From Pseudomonas paeninsulae (lineage in GTDB: Bacteria; Pseudomonadota; Gammaproteobacteria; Pseudomonadales; Pseudomonadaceae), in contig NZ_CP141799.1 of NCBI RefSeq assembly GCF_035621475.1, positions 1,352,501 to 1,416,500 on the forward strand: DNA of 64,000 bases. The letters run 5' to 3'. This document shows positions 28,282 through 36,704 of this stretch, piece by piece (the first letter of the stretch is position 1; every line of letters starts with the position of its first letter). A program made the translations under genes and the position numbers. The notes beneath the pieces were generated by a model. The model saw nothing but the letters and a program-made list of their open reading frames with translations. It made no database searches and was not told the DNA's origin.

Positions 28282-28290
28282 GGCGGCCTC

Positions 28291-28938
28291 ATGGACGAAT
28301 TAGAGATGCACCTGCCGGAAAGCTTACGTATGCAGGTTATGGACTTCAGTCTGCTGTACGAAACCATGCACACCAGCCTCGAAAGAGACGCCAATGCGCA
28401 AGCGAAGCTAGGGCAGAGTGATATCTGCTTTGTAGTTAATGCGCCACTGGACTACTTCGGATGGGGTACCCACGCTTCTGCACTGATCTATCTCGATCAG
28501 GAATCCTATTCGCGGGAGATGCCCGAGCATGGCTACCAACTGGTGTATACGCCAAGCCCTTGGGCGGACAACTTTCATGACTGGGCTCAGCACTCGATGC
28601 AGTACCTTCGAGAGTCGCTGTTCGGTACTGGAATGGTTTGCACCGATTTGGCTGATTTCCTACAGGTGCTCAAAGTTAGCCAAAGTCGTCGATTGCGCTA
28701 TGAGCTGATTAGTTACGATCACCCACCGCACGCACCCAATTCAAAGCTCGATAAAGTCAGGTACAAGACACTGTTCGCCATTCTATTCGGTGCGGTCGAT
28801 CTCTCCCTGAGTATGTATATCGAGCTGGAAGCCGCGATAGAGAAAGCCAACCCTAATCTCAGCTTATTGAAATCAGGCATGAAGATTTACTCCTGCGAGC
28901 CTCCTGTTGTGTTGCTTCTCGGGGAGCCTGATGACTGA
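28291..28938 (+). CDS. Hypothetical protein, second gene of WYL-associated set
   Basis: A 215-residue soluble protein starting behind GAGG. It has an internal 'CFVVNAPLDYFGWGTHASALIYLDQ' strand-rich region, an aromatic segment 'PWADNFHDWAQHSMQYLRESLFG', and a helical C-terminal part 'ILFGAVDLSLSMYIELEAAIEKANPNL'. I could not match it to a known domain. It overlaps no gene, follows the 128-residue gene by 9 bp, and is followed by the WYL regulator after 69 bp. Lower GC and freer codon use than the core genes suggest acquisition by transfer. Confidence 0.72.
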   Translation: MDELEMHLPESLRMQVMDFSLLYETMHTSLERDANAQAKLGQSDICFVVNAPLDYFGWGTHASALIYLDQESYSREMPEHGYQLVYTPSPWADNFHDWAQHSMQYLRESLFGTGMVCTDLADFLQVLKVSQSRRLRYELISYDHPPHAPNSKLDKVRYKTLFAILFGAVDLSLSMYIELEAAIEKANPNLSLLKSGMKIYSCEPPVVLLLGEPDD

Positions 28939-29007
28939 CAGATGTCATCTTTGCCGACCACAGTTGCCGCCCAACAGCAAAAGACGGCATCCTAGCCACC
29001 CCTCGAC

Positions 29008-30033
29008 ATGACAAGGATGCCCAGTTTGCCAGCCAACTCTACCCGCCGCACTCTGGCCCGTCAGTGGGAGCTGCTCAAGCTATTACCCAACCGCGCGCCG
29101 GGACTGACCGCACTCGAACTGCAGAGCCGCCTTCAATCTGCAGGGCATGATGCGAGTAAACGGACTGTAGAACGTGATTTGGTAGAGCTGTCACAGATAT
29201 TCCCGTTGCAGTGCAACGATAAGGGCACGCCATACGGCTGGTACTGGACACCAGGCAGCTCAGCAAGCATGCCAGGCATCAGCTTGGCTGAAGCGCTCAC
29301 ATTGCGTCTGGTGGAGGACAGCATCCGCCCCTTGCTCCCCGTATACATGACGAAAAGTCTGACACCACTATTCAGCCAAGCCCGGCAGAAAATAGACGCG
29401 CTAAACAATTCGAATGCTTCGGCTCGCTGGCCAGACAAGGTGGCCTGCGTTCACCCTGAGCTGAATTTGATAGCGCCGCAAGTCGATGAAGATCATGTAG
29501 AAACCGTTCAGCAAGCTCTGCTTTATGACAAACAACTGGAGTGTCGTTACTACGCCGCTCACAAGGATCAAACCCGCAACTTAATGCTTAACCCGCTGGC
29601 ATTAATCCAGCGCGGCCAGGTCACCTACCTGCTCGCAACAGCTGAACTATACGACGATGTTCGGCAGTTTGCTCTGCATCGCTTCGAGCAAGTCACACTG
29701 CTGACGTCCGTCAGTCGGAAGCCAAACGATTTCGACTTGCAGAACTATCTCTCAAACGGCGCGATGCAATTCGGCAGCACTGCCCAGATACAACTTGAGG
29801 CGTGGGTCAATGATGGCCTATTCCGTCTCCTTTCTGAGACGCCCATCGCAGCTGACATGACTCTGATCAAGGAGGACAACGGAGCGATTTTGACCGCAAC
29901 CCTGAATGACAGCTGGGAGTTGAAGTGGTGGATTCTGTCCCATGCTGGCTCAATCCAGATTCGCAAGCCCAAGCAATTGCTTGACGACATCACCCAGCGT
30001 TTGAAATCTGCTTTAGAGCTTCACGCCCATTAA
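29008..30033 (+). CDS. WYL-domain transcriptional regulator
   Basis: 341 residues. The N-terminal winged helix (about 8-75) contains 'LTALELQSRLQSAGHDASKRTVERDLVELSQIFPL'. A WYL-type Sm-like beta domain follows (about 160-235: 'LLYDKQLECRYYAAHKDQTRNLMLNPLALIQRGQVTYLLATAELYDDVRQFALHRF'), then a WCX C-terminal extension ending 'SLTHAGSIQIRKP'-like 'WWILSHAGSIQIRKPKQLLDDI'. WYL proteins of this size, such as BrxR and CapW, are repressors that often control phage-defence loci and respond to nucleic acid ligands. Its place among unknown genes and a putative nuclease suggests a similar role here, which is inference. Confidence 0.9.
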   Translation: MTRMPSLPANSTRRTLARQWELLKLLPNRAPGLTALELQSRLQSAGHDASKRTVERDLVELSQIFPLQCNDKGTPYGWYWTPGSSASMPGISLAEALTLRLVEDSIRPLLPVYMTKSLTPLFSQARQKIDALNNSNASARWPDKVACVHPELNLIAPQVDEDHVETVQQALLYDKQLECRYYAAHKDQTRNLMLNPLALIQRGQVTYLLATAELYDDVRQFALHRFEQVTLLTSVSRKPNDFDLQNYLSNGAMQFGSTAQIQLEAWVNDGLFRLLSETPIAADMTLIKEDNGAILTATLNDSWELKWWILSHAGSIQIRKPKQLLDDITQRLKSALELHAH

Positions 30034-30068
30034 CTTTCCGACATGTTCTGCACCTCAAGGCTCATAAA

Positions 30069-30722
30069 ATGTCCTTTGTCCCGTCTTTTTTTGATTATCT
30101 GGCAACACATCTGCAACAAGACGAGCGCCGGCAAATGCTGTCCTCGCTGGTCGTCACCGCTGCGCCGGAGCACTGGCTGAGCCTGGAGTCGGCAGCATTG
30201 CTGGACACCAATCGCGCCCTTTTCGGGTTGGCAGAACCCCTGGACTATCGCCTCAATGTGCCCCGCTGGTTGATTGCTGCAGAAAGAAAAAAAGTGGACA
30301 TGTGGATAGAAGACCAACGGCAACAGGAGCCGCCAATTTCCATCGAATTCAAAGTAATCCATAACAATAAGAATACTTACCAGAAGGTCTGGGAAATTCG
30401 CCGTGACTTAGCGAAAGTGATTCCTGATGTATCCTGCAATGACAGCGTGAAGAGGTGGGGAGTAGTGATGTTGGTGTTCTCACAATTTTATGACGACCAG
30501 TCCGGCAACTACTCTTATAAGCGGGATTTCGAGAGTCCCCATGACCTGCTGAAAGCCTTCGCTGCGGGACTGGAAGATGATGCCCCCTGGTACGAAGGGG
30601 CACCAAATCTGGAAATGGTATTGGAGCCTGTCCAGCTGTGTGATCTGTCCAATGCGAACTACATTGATCCCGCCAAGAGCCCGTCAGCTGTGTACCTGGC
30701 CTTGGTTCGGCGAAAAGACTGA
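30069..30722 (+). CDS. Putative PD-(D/E)XK-type nuclease, fourth gene of the set
   Basis: A 217-residue protein starting 35 bp after the WYL gene. The region 'LIAAERKKVDMWIED' followed by 'PPISIEFKVI' gives Asp77 and Glu93-x-Lys95 on successive strands. That is the D-(X)n-ExK signature of PD-(D/E)XK phosphodiesterases such as restriction enzymes. A helix with 'KVWEIRRDLAKV' follows, as expected for the fold. No other domain is visible. A nuclease next to a WYL regulator is consistent with a defence function, but I cannot exclude a non-catalytic homologue or chance resemblance of a short motif. It ends 263 bp before the next gene. Confidence 0.6.
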   Translation: MSFVPSFFDYLATHLQQDERRQMLSSLVVTAAPEHWLSLESAALLDTNRALFGLAEPLDYRLNVPRWLIAAERKKVDMWIEDQRQQEPPISIEFKVIHNNKNTYQKVWEIRRDLAKVIPDVSCNDSVKRWGVVMLVFSQFYDDQSGNYSYKRDFESPHDLLKAFAAGLEDDAPWYEGAPNLEMVLEPVQLCDLSNANYIDPAKSPSAVYLALVRRKD

Positions 30723-30984
30723 ACAATCGGGGACAAACCCGATATTGATACTAAGCGTCTACCTATATTGGGTCGATTGTGGTCATTCGTGACAGGCAGC
30801 TAACGACCCAAAGCGGTCTGTGGTGACAGGCAGATATCGGTGTGAAGGTCGTCCTTACATACCTTTACCGGACCTTTACCTTAGCCTGAGGTTTACACCC
30901 CTGAAACTGTGATTTGATAACACCATCGCACCCGGCATCGACAACGTTTTGGCCGGTCATTCACAAGTACAGGACCACCATCAG

Positions 30985-31359
30985 ATGAAAAAGACACTTT
31001 CAGTGATCTGCGCCGCGCTGATGTTCAGCGCTCCCTTGGCCAGCTTTGCTCAACCCGGAACGCCGCAGGACCACCAGCATCAGAGTAATCAACAGAAGTA
31101 CAATGGGCCGGACAAAAAACAGAGCTATCGTGACCCGGGCTTCCGTCCACAGCCCGGCATGCCGGTGCCTCATTCCCAGTGGAAACGTGGCCACGTCGTC
31201 GCTAAAACTTATCGCGCCGATCGTTACTGGGTGACGGACTGGCGGTCGCGCCACTTGCCTGCTCCACCGAAGAACCATCGTTGGTTGCGCATCAACGGCG
31301 ATTATGTGCTGGTTGTCGTCGGCACTGGCGTGATCATTAACATTCTCACCGGCTACTGA
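30985..31359 (+). CDS. RcnB-family periplasmic protein
   Basis: 124 residues starting at the ATG at 30985, where a signal peptide begins (MKKTLSVICAALMFSAPLASFA). The mature part is rich in His, Gln, Pro and Lys. It ends with the RcnB-type domain: 'YRADRYWVTDWRSRHLPAPPKNHRWLRINGDYVLVVVGTGVI', in which W, P and Y spacing matches RcnB, followed by a hydrophobic tail. E. coli RcnB is a periplasmic protein needed for nickel/cobalt homeostasis. Many Pseudomonas homologues are uncharacterised and have no metal link. No efflux gene is nearby except an MFS transporter. An intrinsic terminator follows. Confidence 0.82.
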   Translation: MKKTLSVICAALMFSAPLASFAQPGTPQDHQHQSNQQKYNGPDKKQSYRDPGFRPQPGMPVPHSQWKRGHVVAKTYRADRYWVTDWRSRHLPAPPKNHRWLRINGDYVLVVVGTGVIINILTGY

Positions 31360-31370
31360 CTGTCATAAGA

Positions 31371-31392
31371 AAGCCCGCTGATGCGGGTTTTC
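31371..31392 (+). terminator. Intrinsic terminator after the RcnB-like gene
   Basis: The hairpin aagcccgc-tgat-gcgggttt is followed by TTC, 12 bp beyond the stop codon. It has a short 8-bp stem and a short T run. Confidence 0.75.
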
Positions 31393-31490
31393 AACAGAAT
31401 GCATGGGCATCTAAAAATACAGAGGGATAGCGGCGTGTGACTAGCGGCGATTCAAACCCACCGCGACCTCATCAAACAAGGTTCATGCTC

Positions 31491-32672
31491 ATGTTTGAAA
31501 AGCCCAGCCCCCTCCCAGCTTCTCTCTCGTCACGCGGACGCTTCACCCTGCTGGCCGTGGCCTGCCTGATCATCATGGTGGGCACGGTAGTAGCGCCCGG
31601 TTTGGCCATCATTTCTTCTGCTCTGGGCGTGAGTAGCCACGCCAGCTGGCTGGTCACCCTCCCAGCACTGGGTGTGATTCTTTTTGCGCCGCTGGCTGGG
31701 AGATTGATAGACCGTGTTGGTGCCTATACAGCGCTGCAAATTGGTCTAGCCAGCTACGGTCTACTGGGCATAGCTGGCGCCATGCTGGCAGGCCCGGCAC
31801 TGGTGTTTGCCGACCGCGTATTATTGGGAGGCGCTACAGCTGTGGTGATGGTCTCTGGCACCAGCCTTATCTCGCATTGGTATCAGGGGCATGAGCGTCT
31901 GAAGATGCTCGCCCAGCAAGGCATGGCTATCGAGCTAGGTGGTGTGTTGTTCCTAATGGCCGCCGGCATTCTGGCCGGGATCGGCTGGTACTGGCCCTTT
32001 GCGATCTACCTGCTGGCTTGGGTCATGCTGTTGATGTTGCGCGCATGGGTACCCCGTCGCACCCCCTCAGATGAACAAGCTGGCATAGCGGCAGATACAT
32101 CCTCTGATTCTGGCACTGGCATGGGATGGGTCTACTTGGCAGCCGCAGCAGCGATGATGTTGTTCTTCACGCCCATTGTGTTGCTACCACTAGAGTTATC
32201 CGGCATGGGCTTGGGCGAGATGCAAATCGGCCTCTTTCTTGCTGCCATCTCATTGGTAGCGGTAGTAGCGGCCATGCTATTGCCTCGGATTGCCAGACAG
32301 ATCGGCGAAAACATCACCCTGACGCTGGCCTTTGCAAGCATCACGGTCAGTTTGATCCTGTTCGGACTCGCCGAGGACATGCAGCTAATGAGTCTCGGCG
32401 CCCTTTTTTCCGGTATAGGGTTCGGCTTCTCGATTCCGCTGGTCAACCACATGACAGTGGAGCGCACACCCACCGCACGCCGCGGCCGCAATTTTGCCTA
32501 CCTGTCGATGGCTATTTTCTCGGGCCAGTTTCTGACCTCACTGTTGGAGTTCATGCCGGGGCAAGCCGCTCTGGTCTTCACAGTAATGGCGGTTGCAGGG
32601 AGCGTCGCCACGTTGATCTACCTGCTAGTTTGGTGGAATGGACGGGGTGTACAGAAGGCGCAGCAAGCTTGA
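31491..32672 (+). CDS. MFS transporter
   Basis: About 393 residues with 12 predicted membrane segments in two halves. I prefer the ATG at 31491 because AAGG lies 9 bp before it; the ATG at 31485 and a GTG at 31437 are in frame. The loop after TM2 reads 'GRLIDRVGAYTALQIG', a version of the MFS motif A (G-x-x-x-D-R-x-G). The family is that of CynX/YcaD-like or drug transporters ('RFTLLAVACLIIMVGTVVAPGLAIIS'). The substrate is unknown. It follows the terminator of the RcnB-like gene, so it probably has its own promoter. Confidence 0.87.
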   Translation: MFEKPSPLPASLSSRGRFTLLAVACLIIMVGTVVAPGLAIISSALGVSSHASWLVTLPALGVILFAPLAGRLIDRVGAYTALQIGLASYGLLGIAGAMLAGPALVFADRVLLGGATAVVMVSGTSLISHWYQGHERLKMLAQQGMAIELGGVLFLMAAGILAGIGWYWPFAIYLLAWVMLLMLRAWVPRRTPSDEQAGIAADTSSDSGTGMGWVYLAAAAAMMLFFTPIVLLPLELSGMGLGEMQIGLFLAAISLVAVVAAMLLPRIARQIGENITLTLAFASITVSLILFGLAEDMQLMSLGALFSGIGFGFSIPLVNHMTVERTPTARRGRNFAYLSMAIFSGQFLTSLLEFMPGQAALVFTVMAVAGSVATLIYLLVWWNGRGVQKAQQA

Positions 32673-32874
32673 ATACGCTCGTAAGGAAGCGACGACTATG
32701 AGTCGCACCGGACTTCTTAGGTTCTAACGACGTTTATTTAACGGGAAAGATTTCAGTCTTCCACCAAGGTCAGTTTTGGCTCTGAATCTGCTTGTAGTGA
32801 ATGGCTGCTTAACCTATCCCGAATGGATGATGGCTATAGTCCCTTGGCACCTTTCGAAATGCGAGGAACACGAC

Positions 32875-33919
32875 ATGGCACACCTCAACGGCTATGGCCG
32901 GGCATCGGTCCTCATTGCAGGCATGCTGGCCTGTGGAACGGAGCCACTGGCGCAAACTTCGCCACCGACCATTCCTGAAATTTCCGCTTTCTTCGAGGGT
33001 GCCAGACTGATTGGCGAGCCGAAAATCGTCGACTGCACACTGTCAGGGGGCAGCGTGACGAGCTGTTATCCGATCACGGTCAAAGCAGACCCGAAAAGCT
33101 ATACGCCCGGCCCCTGGTGCCCCGGCAATATCGCGGACGGCGCCAAAGCTGGCGGCATCTGGATGCACGATGGGGAGGTCTACGATGTGGACGCAGCCTT
33201 CATCTCAAACCTTGCGCAATTCTGTGGCGACACTGCATGGCAATTGTTCGACCCCGAGACGGGTAACGTCCGTTTCACTGGATCATTGGAGGCTTGCGAA
33301 GCGGCTGCGCGCCCCTATGTTGATCCGACCTATCAGAATTACTGCGTACAGTGTCTGCCGGAATACATGCAGAAAGATGCGACCATGACCTACGTGATCC
33401 CTTTGCAACCCCAAGCCTCCGGCCGGCCGCAACCGACAAATTCTTACGGGTCCGGCGTAGCCTAAAATAGCATGCGCCGGGTCGGCCCCGCACCGCTCGA
33501 TGCGATCCTCAGCGCACATACCATAGCGCCCTTCGATGACTGCGGCGGTCATGTGAACACGCATGTCGGGTACCACTATCATGCCGTCACGGACTGCCTG
33601 CCGCGTGCGCCGACCACCCACAGAGATTTGCAGGGTGCGTCTGCGGTTGCGCATGGCACACAGATCGGCATTGCAATGGATGGCTATCAAATTTTCTCGC
33701 ATTTCATGGTATCGGGACGCCGTCCCTAAGGCTTTGGACAGTTGCAACGGGCATAGCGGTGAAAATCTTCCCTACCATTATCACGCAGGAGCCGCTGGCT
33801 CGAACGCTATCCTAGGTTGTCTTGCCGCTCAGGCAGGCTGCATATTCGAAAATGGAAGCGCGGTCTGTGACGCTTCGGCAAGGCCACCCCGGCCATTACC
33901 ACCAGGTCGTCAGGGCTAG
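32875..33919 (+). pseudogene. YHYH-domain protein gene with a stop and a frameshift
   Basis: The start at the ATG at 32875 has a good GAGGAA site and a lipoprotein or signal-like N-terminus. The frame runs to an in-frame TAA at 33463-33465. Directly after it, in the same frame, the characteristic domain begins: 'PAPLDAILSAHTIAPFDDCGGHVNTHVGYHYHAVTDCL', then 'HGTQIGIAMDGYQIF'. That frame ends at 33729, and the domain continues in another frame as 'LDSCNGHSGENLPYHYHAG...AILGCLAAQAG' to 33919. One nonsense and at least one frameshift therefore break a single YHYH-domain (PF14240-type) gene. Function of the family is unknown. Alternatively these could be sequencing errors, since the remaining domain is well conserved. 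Confidence 0.72.
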
Positions 33920-34312
33920 GTACTCCCGGAAGCGCAGCCTCTGTGGTCGCAAACTTTTTTGCACGTCCATAATGGCTCGAAAAATTGGTGGAGGGCGGCA
34001 GGATGCGGCGAATCTTTCGCGATCCAATTGATCGCCGCCAGAGGTTCACGCTCATCCAATAACTATTCTGCGCGTGAAAGTGGTTTCAAACTGGACATCT
34101 TTGTTCTGTGTCCGTTTGGAAAAAGGGACTGACAAATGGGACCGCTTTATATATAGGACAACCGTCCGCTTTTGGCCGAAAGAGGACACTCTGCGACAGC
34201 TGCTGTAGCCATCTGCTGCTGATGATTAAGGGCCCGAGACCAATAACAACTGGGGGCAGATCGCCATTTCCTAAATCGTGGTCTATCCCCGATTATTTAA
34301 ATAAATTCTCTT
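33920..34312. other. Gap without a supported gene
   Basis: About 390 bp, AT-richer than the surroundings. It contains the small palindrome gcgatc-caatt-gatcgc near 34018-34034 and fragments such as 'gggactgacaaatgggaccg' that resemble dispersed pseudomonad intergenic text. I see no gene, RNA or clear terminator. Confidence 0.5.
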
Positions 34313-34810
34313 TTAAGCTCGGGCGCTTGGTGTGCCGCGAGTGTTCTTCTTCTGCAGGATCATCGACGCTTCGTTATAGGCATTCTGGAAGGCGTCGCCG
34401 CCGATCCAATCCACTGCCGTGTCTTCGTCTTCATCATGGAAGATCCCGCGATAGGTGATCAGCAGGCCCATCATGAAATCGGTGGCCGCGTCTTCCGCTT
34501 CCTCAGCGACCACCAGCTCCAACACCGGGTATTGCAGGAACACCACGCACATCGCTAGCAGGCTGATGCCTTCGCCGACTCTCATCGCCTGGAACAGGTC
34601 GTCGAAGTGCGCCGGGTCGAACCCGTTCTCTTCGATGTCTTTGAAGTCGAAGGTGCTCAGGTCGATTTCGACATCATCGAACGGCTCGTTGATCAGCGGA
34701 TTGGCCAGCACCGGATGTATGACATTGGCTTTGGACTTACCCGAACGGTTCTGTTTAGCCTTGGCTTTGGCCCGCTGGGCGCGTTTTTGCTGTTTATCTG
34801 GGGAGGCCAT
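34313..34810 (-). CDS. Hypothetical acidic protein
   Basis: 165 residues from the ATG at 34810, which has AAGGA upstream on the minus strand; longer starts (34840, 34846, 34912) lack one. The N-terminus is a basic stretch 'KQQKRAQRAKAKAKQNRSGKSKA'. The remainder is acidic and helical ('EIDLSTFDFKDIEENGFDPAHFDDLFQAMRVGEG', 'VVAEEAEDAATDFMMGLL'). There is no signal peptide. It looks like a conserved pseudomonad protein of unknown function; the basic tail might bind nucleic acid. It lies just beyond the nir-region duplication. Confidence 0.75.
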   Translation of the reverse strand: MASPDKQQKRAQRAKAKAKQNRSGKSKANVIHPVLANPLINEPFDDVEIDLSTFDFKDIEENGFDPAHFDDLFQAMRVGEGISLLAMCVVFLQYPVLELVVAEEAEDAATDFMMGLLITYRGIFHDEDEDTAVDWIGGDAFQNAYNEASMILQKKNTRGTPSARA

Positions 34811-35003
34811 GGAGGCGAGTTCCTTGTGCGGTGCAGCCATATTCATGGCCCGGGATAATCGGGCGCATATTGTATTCAGTCTTGGCTGGGTTCGGGCCAG
34901 GGGAACGGCCAAAAGGGGACATATTTATTTTCCCTGCTCTAAACGTCCACTTTCGGCCAAGTGAGTCTCCCCTGGTTTCCTCGGAACAGCTGGCGAGCTG
35001 TTT

Positions 35004-36001
35004 TTGGCCGTTTCTAGCCACACAGCACCTCAAACATCGCGAAACAGGTCATGGGCATCGAGCAGCCGGTAGGCGATCTCCGGGTGTTTCTCCAGGCCGC
35101 GGCGGATGGCGGTTGGCAGTGACTGGCGGGTTTTGCGGCAGAGCCCCGGTAGTTGCTCGATATCAATGGCGATGCCGCGCATGCTGCGTACTTCGTTGAA
35201 GCCCGGGGCGACGGCCAGGCGGATGCCGAGTTGCTCGTACATGCGCTGTTGCAGCTTTTCCAGGTCGTTCAGGCTCTCAATGTTTTCCAGGCGCTCGAGC
35301 AGGCGTTTTTCCTCCTGGCGGGTCAGGCGCAGGATGCGCAGGTCGCTGCCGGTTGTTGCCAGCAACTGTTCGCGCCCGCAGTCGCAGGCGCCGGGTGGGC
35401 AGGGTGGGCGGATCTGGGGAGAGGGCGTCATGGGCTCCAAGCATAGCGAGCCGAGCTCGATTTTGCCCATCTGCTTTGTGACGACAGATCTGCGGGCCGG
35501 CCAGCCAACCTGCGGCCCGTAGGGTGTACTCGCCGCAGGCAGTGCACCGATGATTCTGTGGCGCGGCATAAAAGCTGGCGGGTTGTAGCTACGCTCCGAA
35601 GCCGCCCTACCTCCGAACGGAACGCCGCCCGAACCGCCCTACGATCTGAGCTGCACGCTGCTGCGAACGTCTGGAGGCGGTCTTGCGATGGTGCTTGATA
35701 TTTTCACGCCGTCTGCCAGGCGAAAGTGCTGTTTGTACAGCGGCGAGGCGATCACCAGGTCGCCCTTGAGCTGGCCGACGATGCCGCGGCCGATGACGTT
35801 GGCGCCCGATTGCGGGTCGCGGTTGTCGATGGCGTAGAGCTTTTCACCGGCGGCGGTGTGCGGCAGGTGTAACAGGGCGACCTGGACGCCGTCGTGCCAG
35901 GCGACCACGACGGAGTTGGCGACCAGATCCTCACGGCTGCACAGTGCGCGCCAGGCGGCGGGGCTTTGAGCGGCTTTACGGAAATCGGCAGATAGAACAT
36001 T
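35004..36001. repeat. Segmental duplication, copy B (nirD fragment plus accessory gene)
   Basis: This block is a high-identity duplicate of 37265-38142. Shared ends are 'agccacaca.cacctcaaacatcgcg' on the left and the 5' part of nirD on the right. Copy B keeps the full accessory gene but has lost the 3' end of nirD. The loss maps to a 9-bp direct repeat, gccgtctgc, present once here (35708-35716) and twice in copy A (37660-37668 and 37849-37857). That implies a 189-bp deletion between the repeats. Confidence 0.85.
35030..35431 (-). CDS. Hypothetical protein, full-length duplicate of the gene downstream of nirD
   Basis: 133 residues from the ATG at 35431; a longer frame to 35569 is open but its extra part looks non-coding. 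The N-terminus has a Cys cluster 'CPPGACDCGRE'. The middle is a helical 'RLTRQEEKRLLERLENIESLNDLEKLQQRMYEQLGIRL', and the C-terminus is 'LEKHPEIAYRLLDAHDLFRDV'. I do not recognise the family. A shortened copy lies at 37293-37538, next to intact nirD, so this gene was originally downstream of nirBD. Whether the copy here is expressed is unclear, since it is now behind a broken nirD. Confidence 0.65.
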   Translation of the reverse strand: MTPSPQIRPPCPPGACDCGREQLLATTGSDLRILRLTRQEEKRLLERLENIESLNDLEKLQQRMYEQLGIRLAVAPGFNEVRSMRGIAIDIEQLPGLCRKTRQSLPTAIRRGLEKHPEIAYRLLDAHDLFRDV

Positions 36002-36016
36002 TGTGCTTGCATTCAA
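35639..36016 (-). pseudogene. Truncated second copy of nirD
   Basis: Residues 8-102 match the intact NirD at 37762-38154 almost exactly ('SPAAWRALCSREDLVANS', 'ANVIGRGIVGQLKGDLVIASPLYKQHFRLADG'). After 'LADG' the protein changes to an unrelated tail, 'VKISSTIARPPPDVRSSVQLRS', because of a deletion at a short direct repeat. The last about 28 residues of NirD are missing. There is no nirB in front of it. The N-terminal few residues also differ. It is best treated as a non-functional duplicate. Confidence 0.82.
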
Positions 36017-36081
36017 CCCAGCGTGCTTGCGATTCCATCGCCGCCTGCCCAGATTATCTGGAACTGACCGACTCAGATTGG
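36003..36081. repeat. Imperfect direct repeat left of the ycgJ-like gene
   Basis: A segment beginning 'gtgcttgcattc' and ending 'gaccgactcagatt' resembles 36598-36676 ('gtgcttgcattc ... gacgggactcagat'). The two flank the YcgJ-like gene. Similarity is partial, with small indels in the middle. Confidence 0.45.
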
Positions 36082-36159
36082 CAGTCCGGGCGATATTCCT
36101 CGACGGGGCTGTAACTGATCAAACATGGTTTAGAAATTGAAGGTGCGTCACCGAGAGAA

Positions 36160-36519
36160 TCATTGGCCGAACAGTAGCTCGGTGTATTTTCTGGACACGG
36201 CCCCGCTGCGCTCGCCGTTGGCGCCGTAGTAGCGATCTTCGCGGCACAGTCGCTCTTTCACGTCGCAGAAAATACGGTTGGCGAAGGTGAACTCGGTCAG
36301 GTCGAAATCGCCCTGTGAAAACAGCTTGGTCGCGGCCTTCTTGCTGAGATACTTTTCGGTGAGCTTTCGAGAAACCCCCTTGTCGTTGACACACAAATAG
36401 CGGTCGCAGAGCACGCCGGGCTCGGGTGACCGAAGTGGGGCACGCTGCCCGGCATGGGTGGGGATCGCGGATACGGCAAGCAGAAGAGTCAGAAAAAACG
36501 AAAAGCACGGTTTGTTCAT
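36160..36519 (-). CDS. YcgJ/Fels-1-prophage-protein-like exported protein
   Basis: 119 residues from the ATG at 36519, where a signal peptide starts (MNKPCFSFFLTLLLAVSAIPTHA). The mature part has four cysteines in 'CDRYLCVNDKGVSRKLTEKYLS' and 'FTFANRIFCDVKERLCREDRYYG', and ends 'ERSGAVSRKYTELLFGQ'. This closely recalls the enterobacterial YcgJ family (also named Fels-1 prophage-like). The function is unknown; the pattern suggests two disulfides in the periplasm. It lies between the two nir duplication copies and between imperfect direct repeats, so it may have been inserted there. Confidence 0.7.
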   Translation of the reverse strand: MNKPCFSFFLTLLLAVSAIPTHAGQRAPLRSPEPGVLCDRYLCVNDKGVSRKLTEKYLSKKAATKLFSQGDFDLTEFTFANRIFCDVKERLCREDRYYGANGERSGAVSRKYTELLFGQ

Positions 36520-36597
36520 AGTCTTCACTTTAGTGACAGGTTTGCGGAGCATCCGCTGGATGAGGTTGACTGTAGCGACTTGCATTTGCAACCGGCC

Positions 36598-36676
36598 GTG
36601 CTTGCATTCGACGGCGCCGACTTGCATGTCATCTTCGGCTGCTCACATTATCGGCAACTGACGGGACTCAGATCGC
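36598..36676. repeat. Imperfect direct repeat right of the ycgJ-like gene
   Basis: Counterpart of 36003-36081, in the same orientation and of about the same length (79 bp). Confidence 0.45.
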
Positions 36677-36704
36677 ACCTCGCCCGCCAGCATCCTCCCG
36701 CCCT

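Noticed and set aside
28291..28938. Possible tubulin/FtsZ-like C-terminal segment in the 215-residue protein
   Set aside because: Only a vague helical resemblance; the glycine-rich GTP-binding loop is absent.
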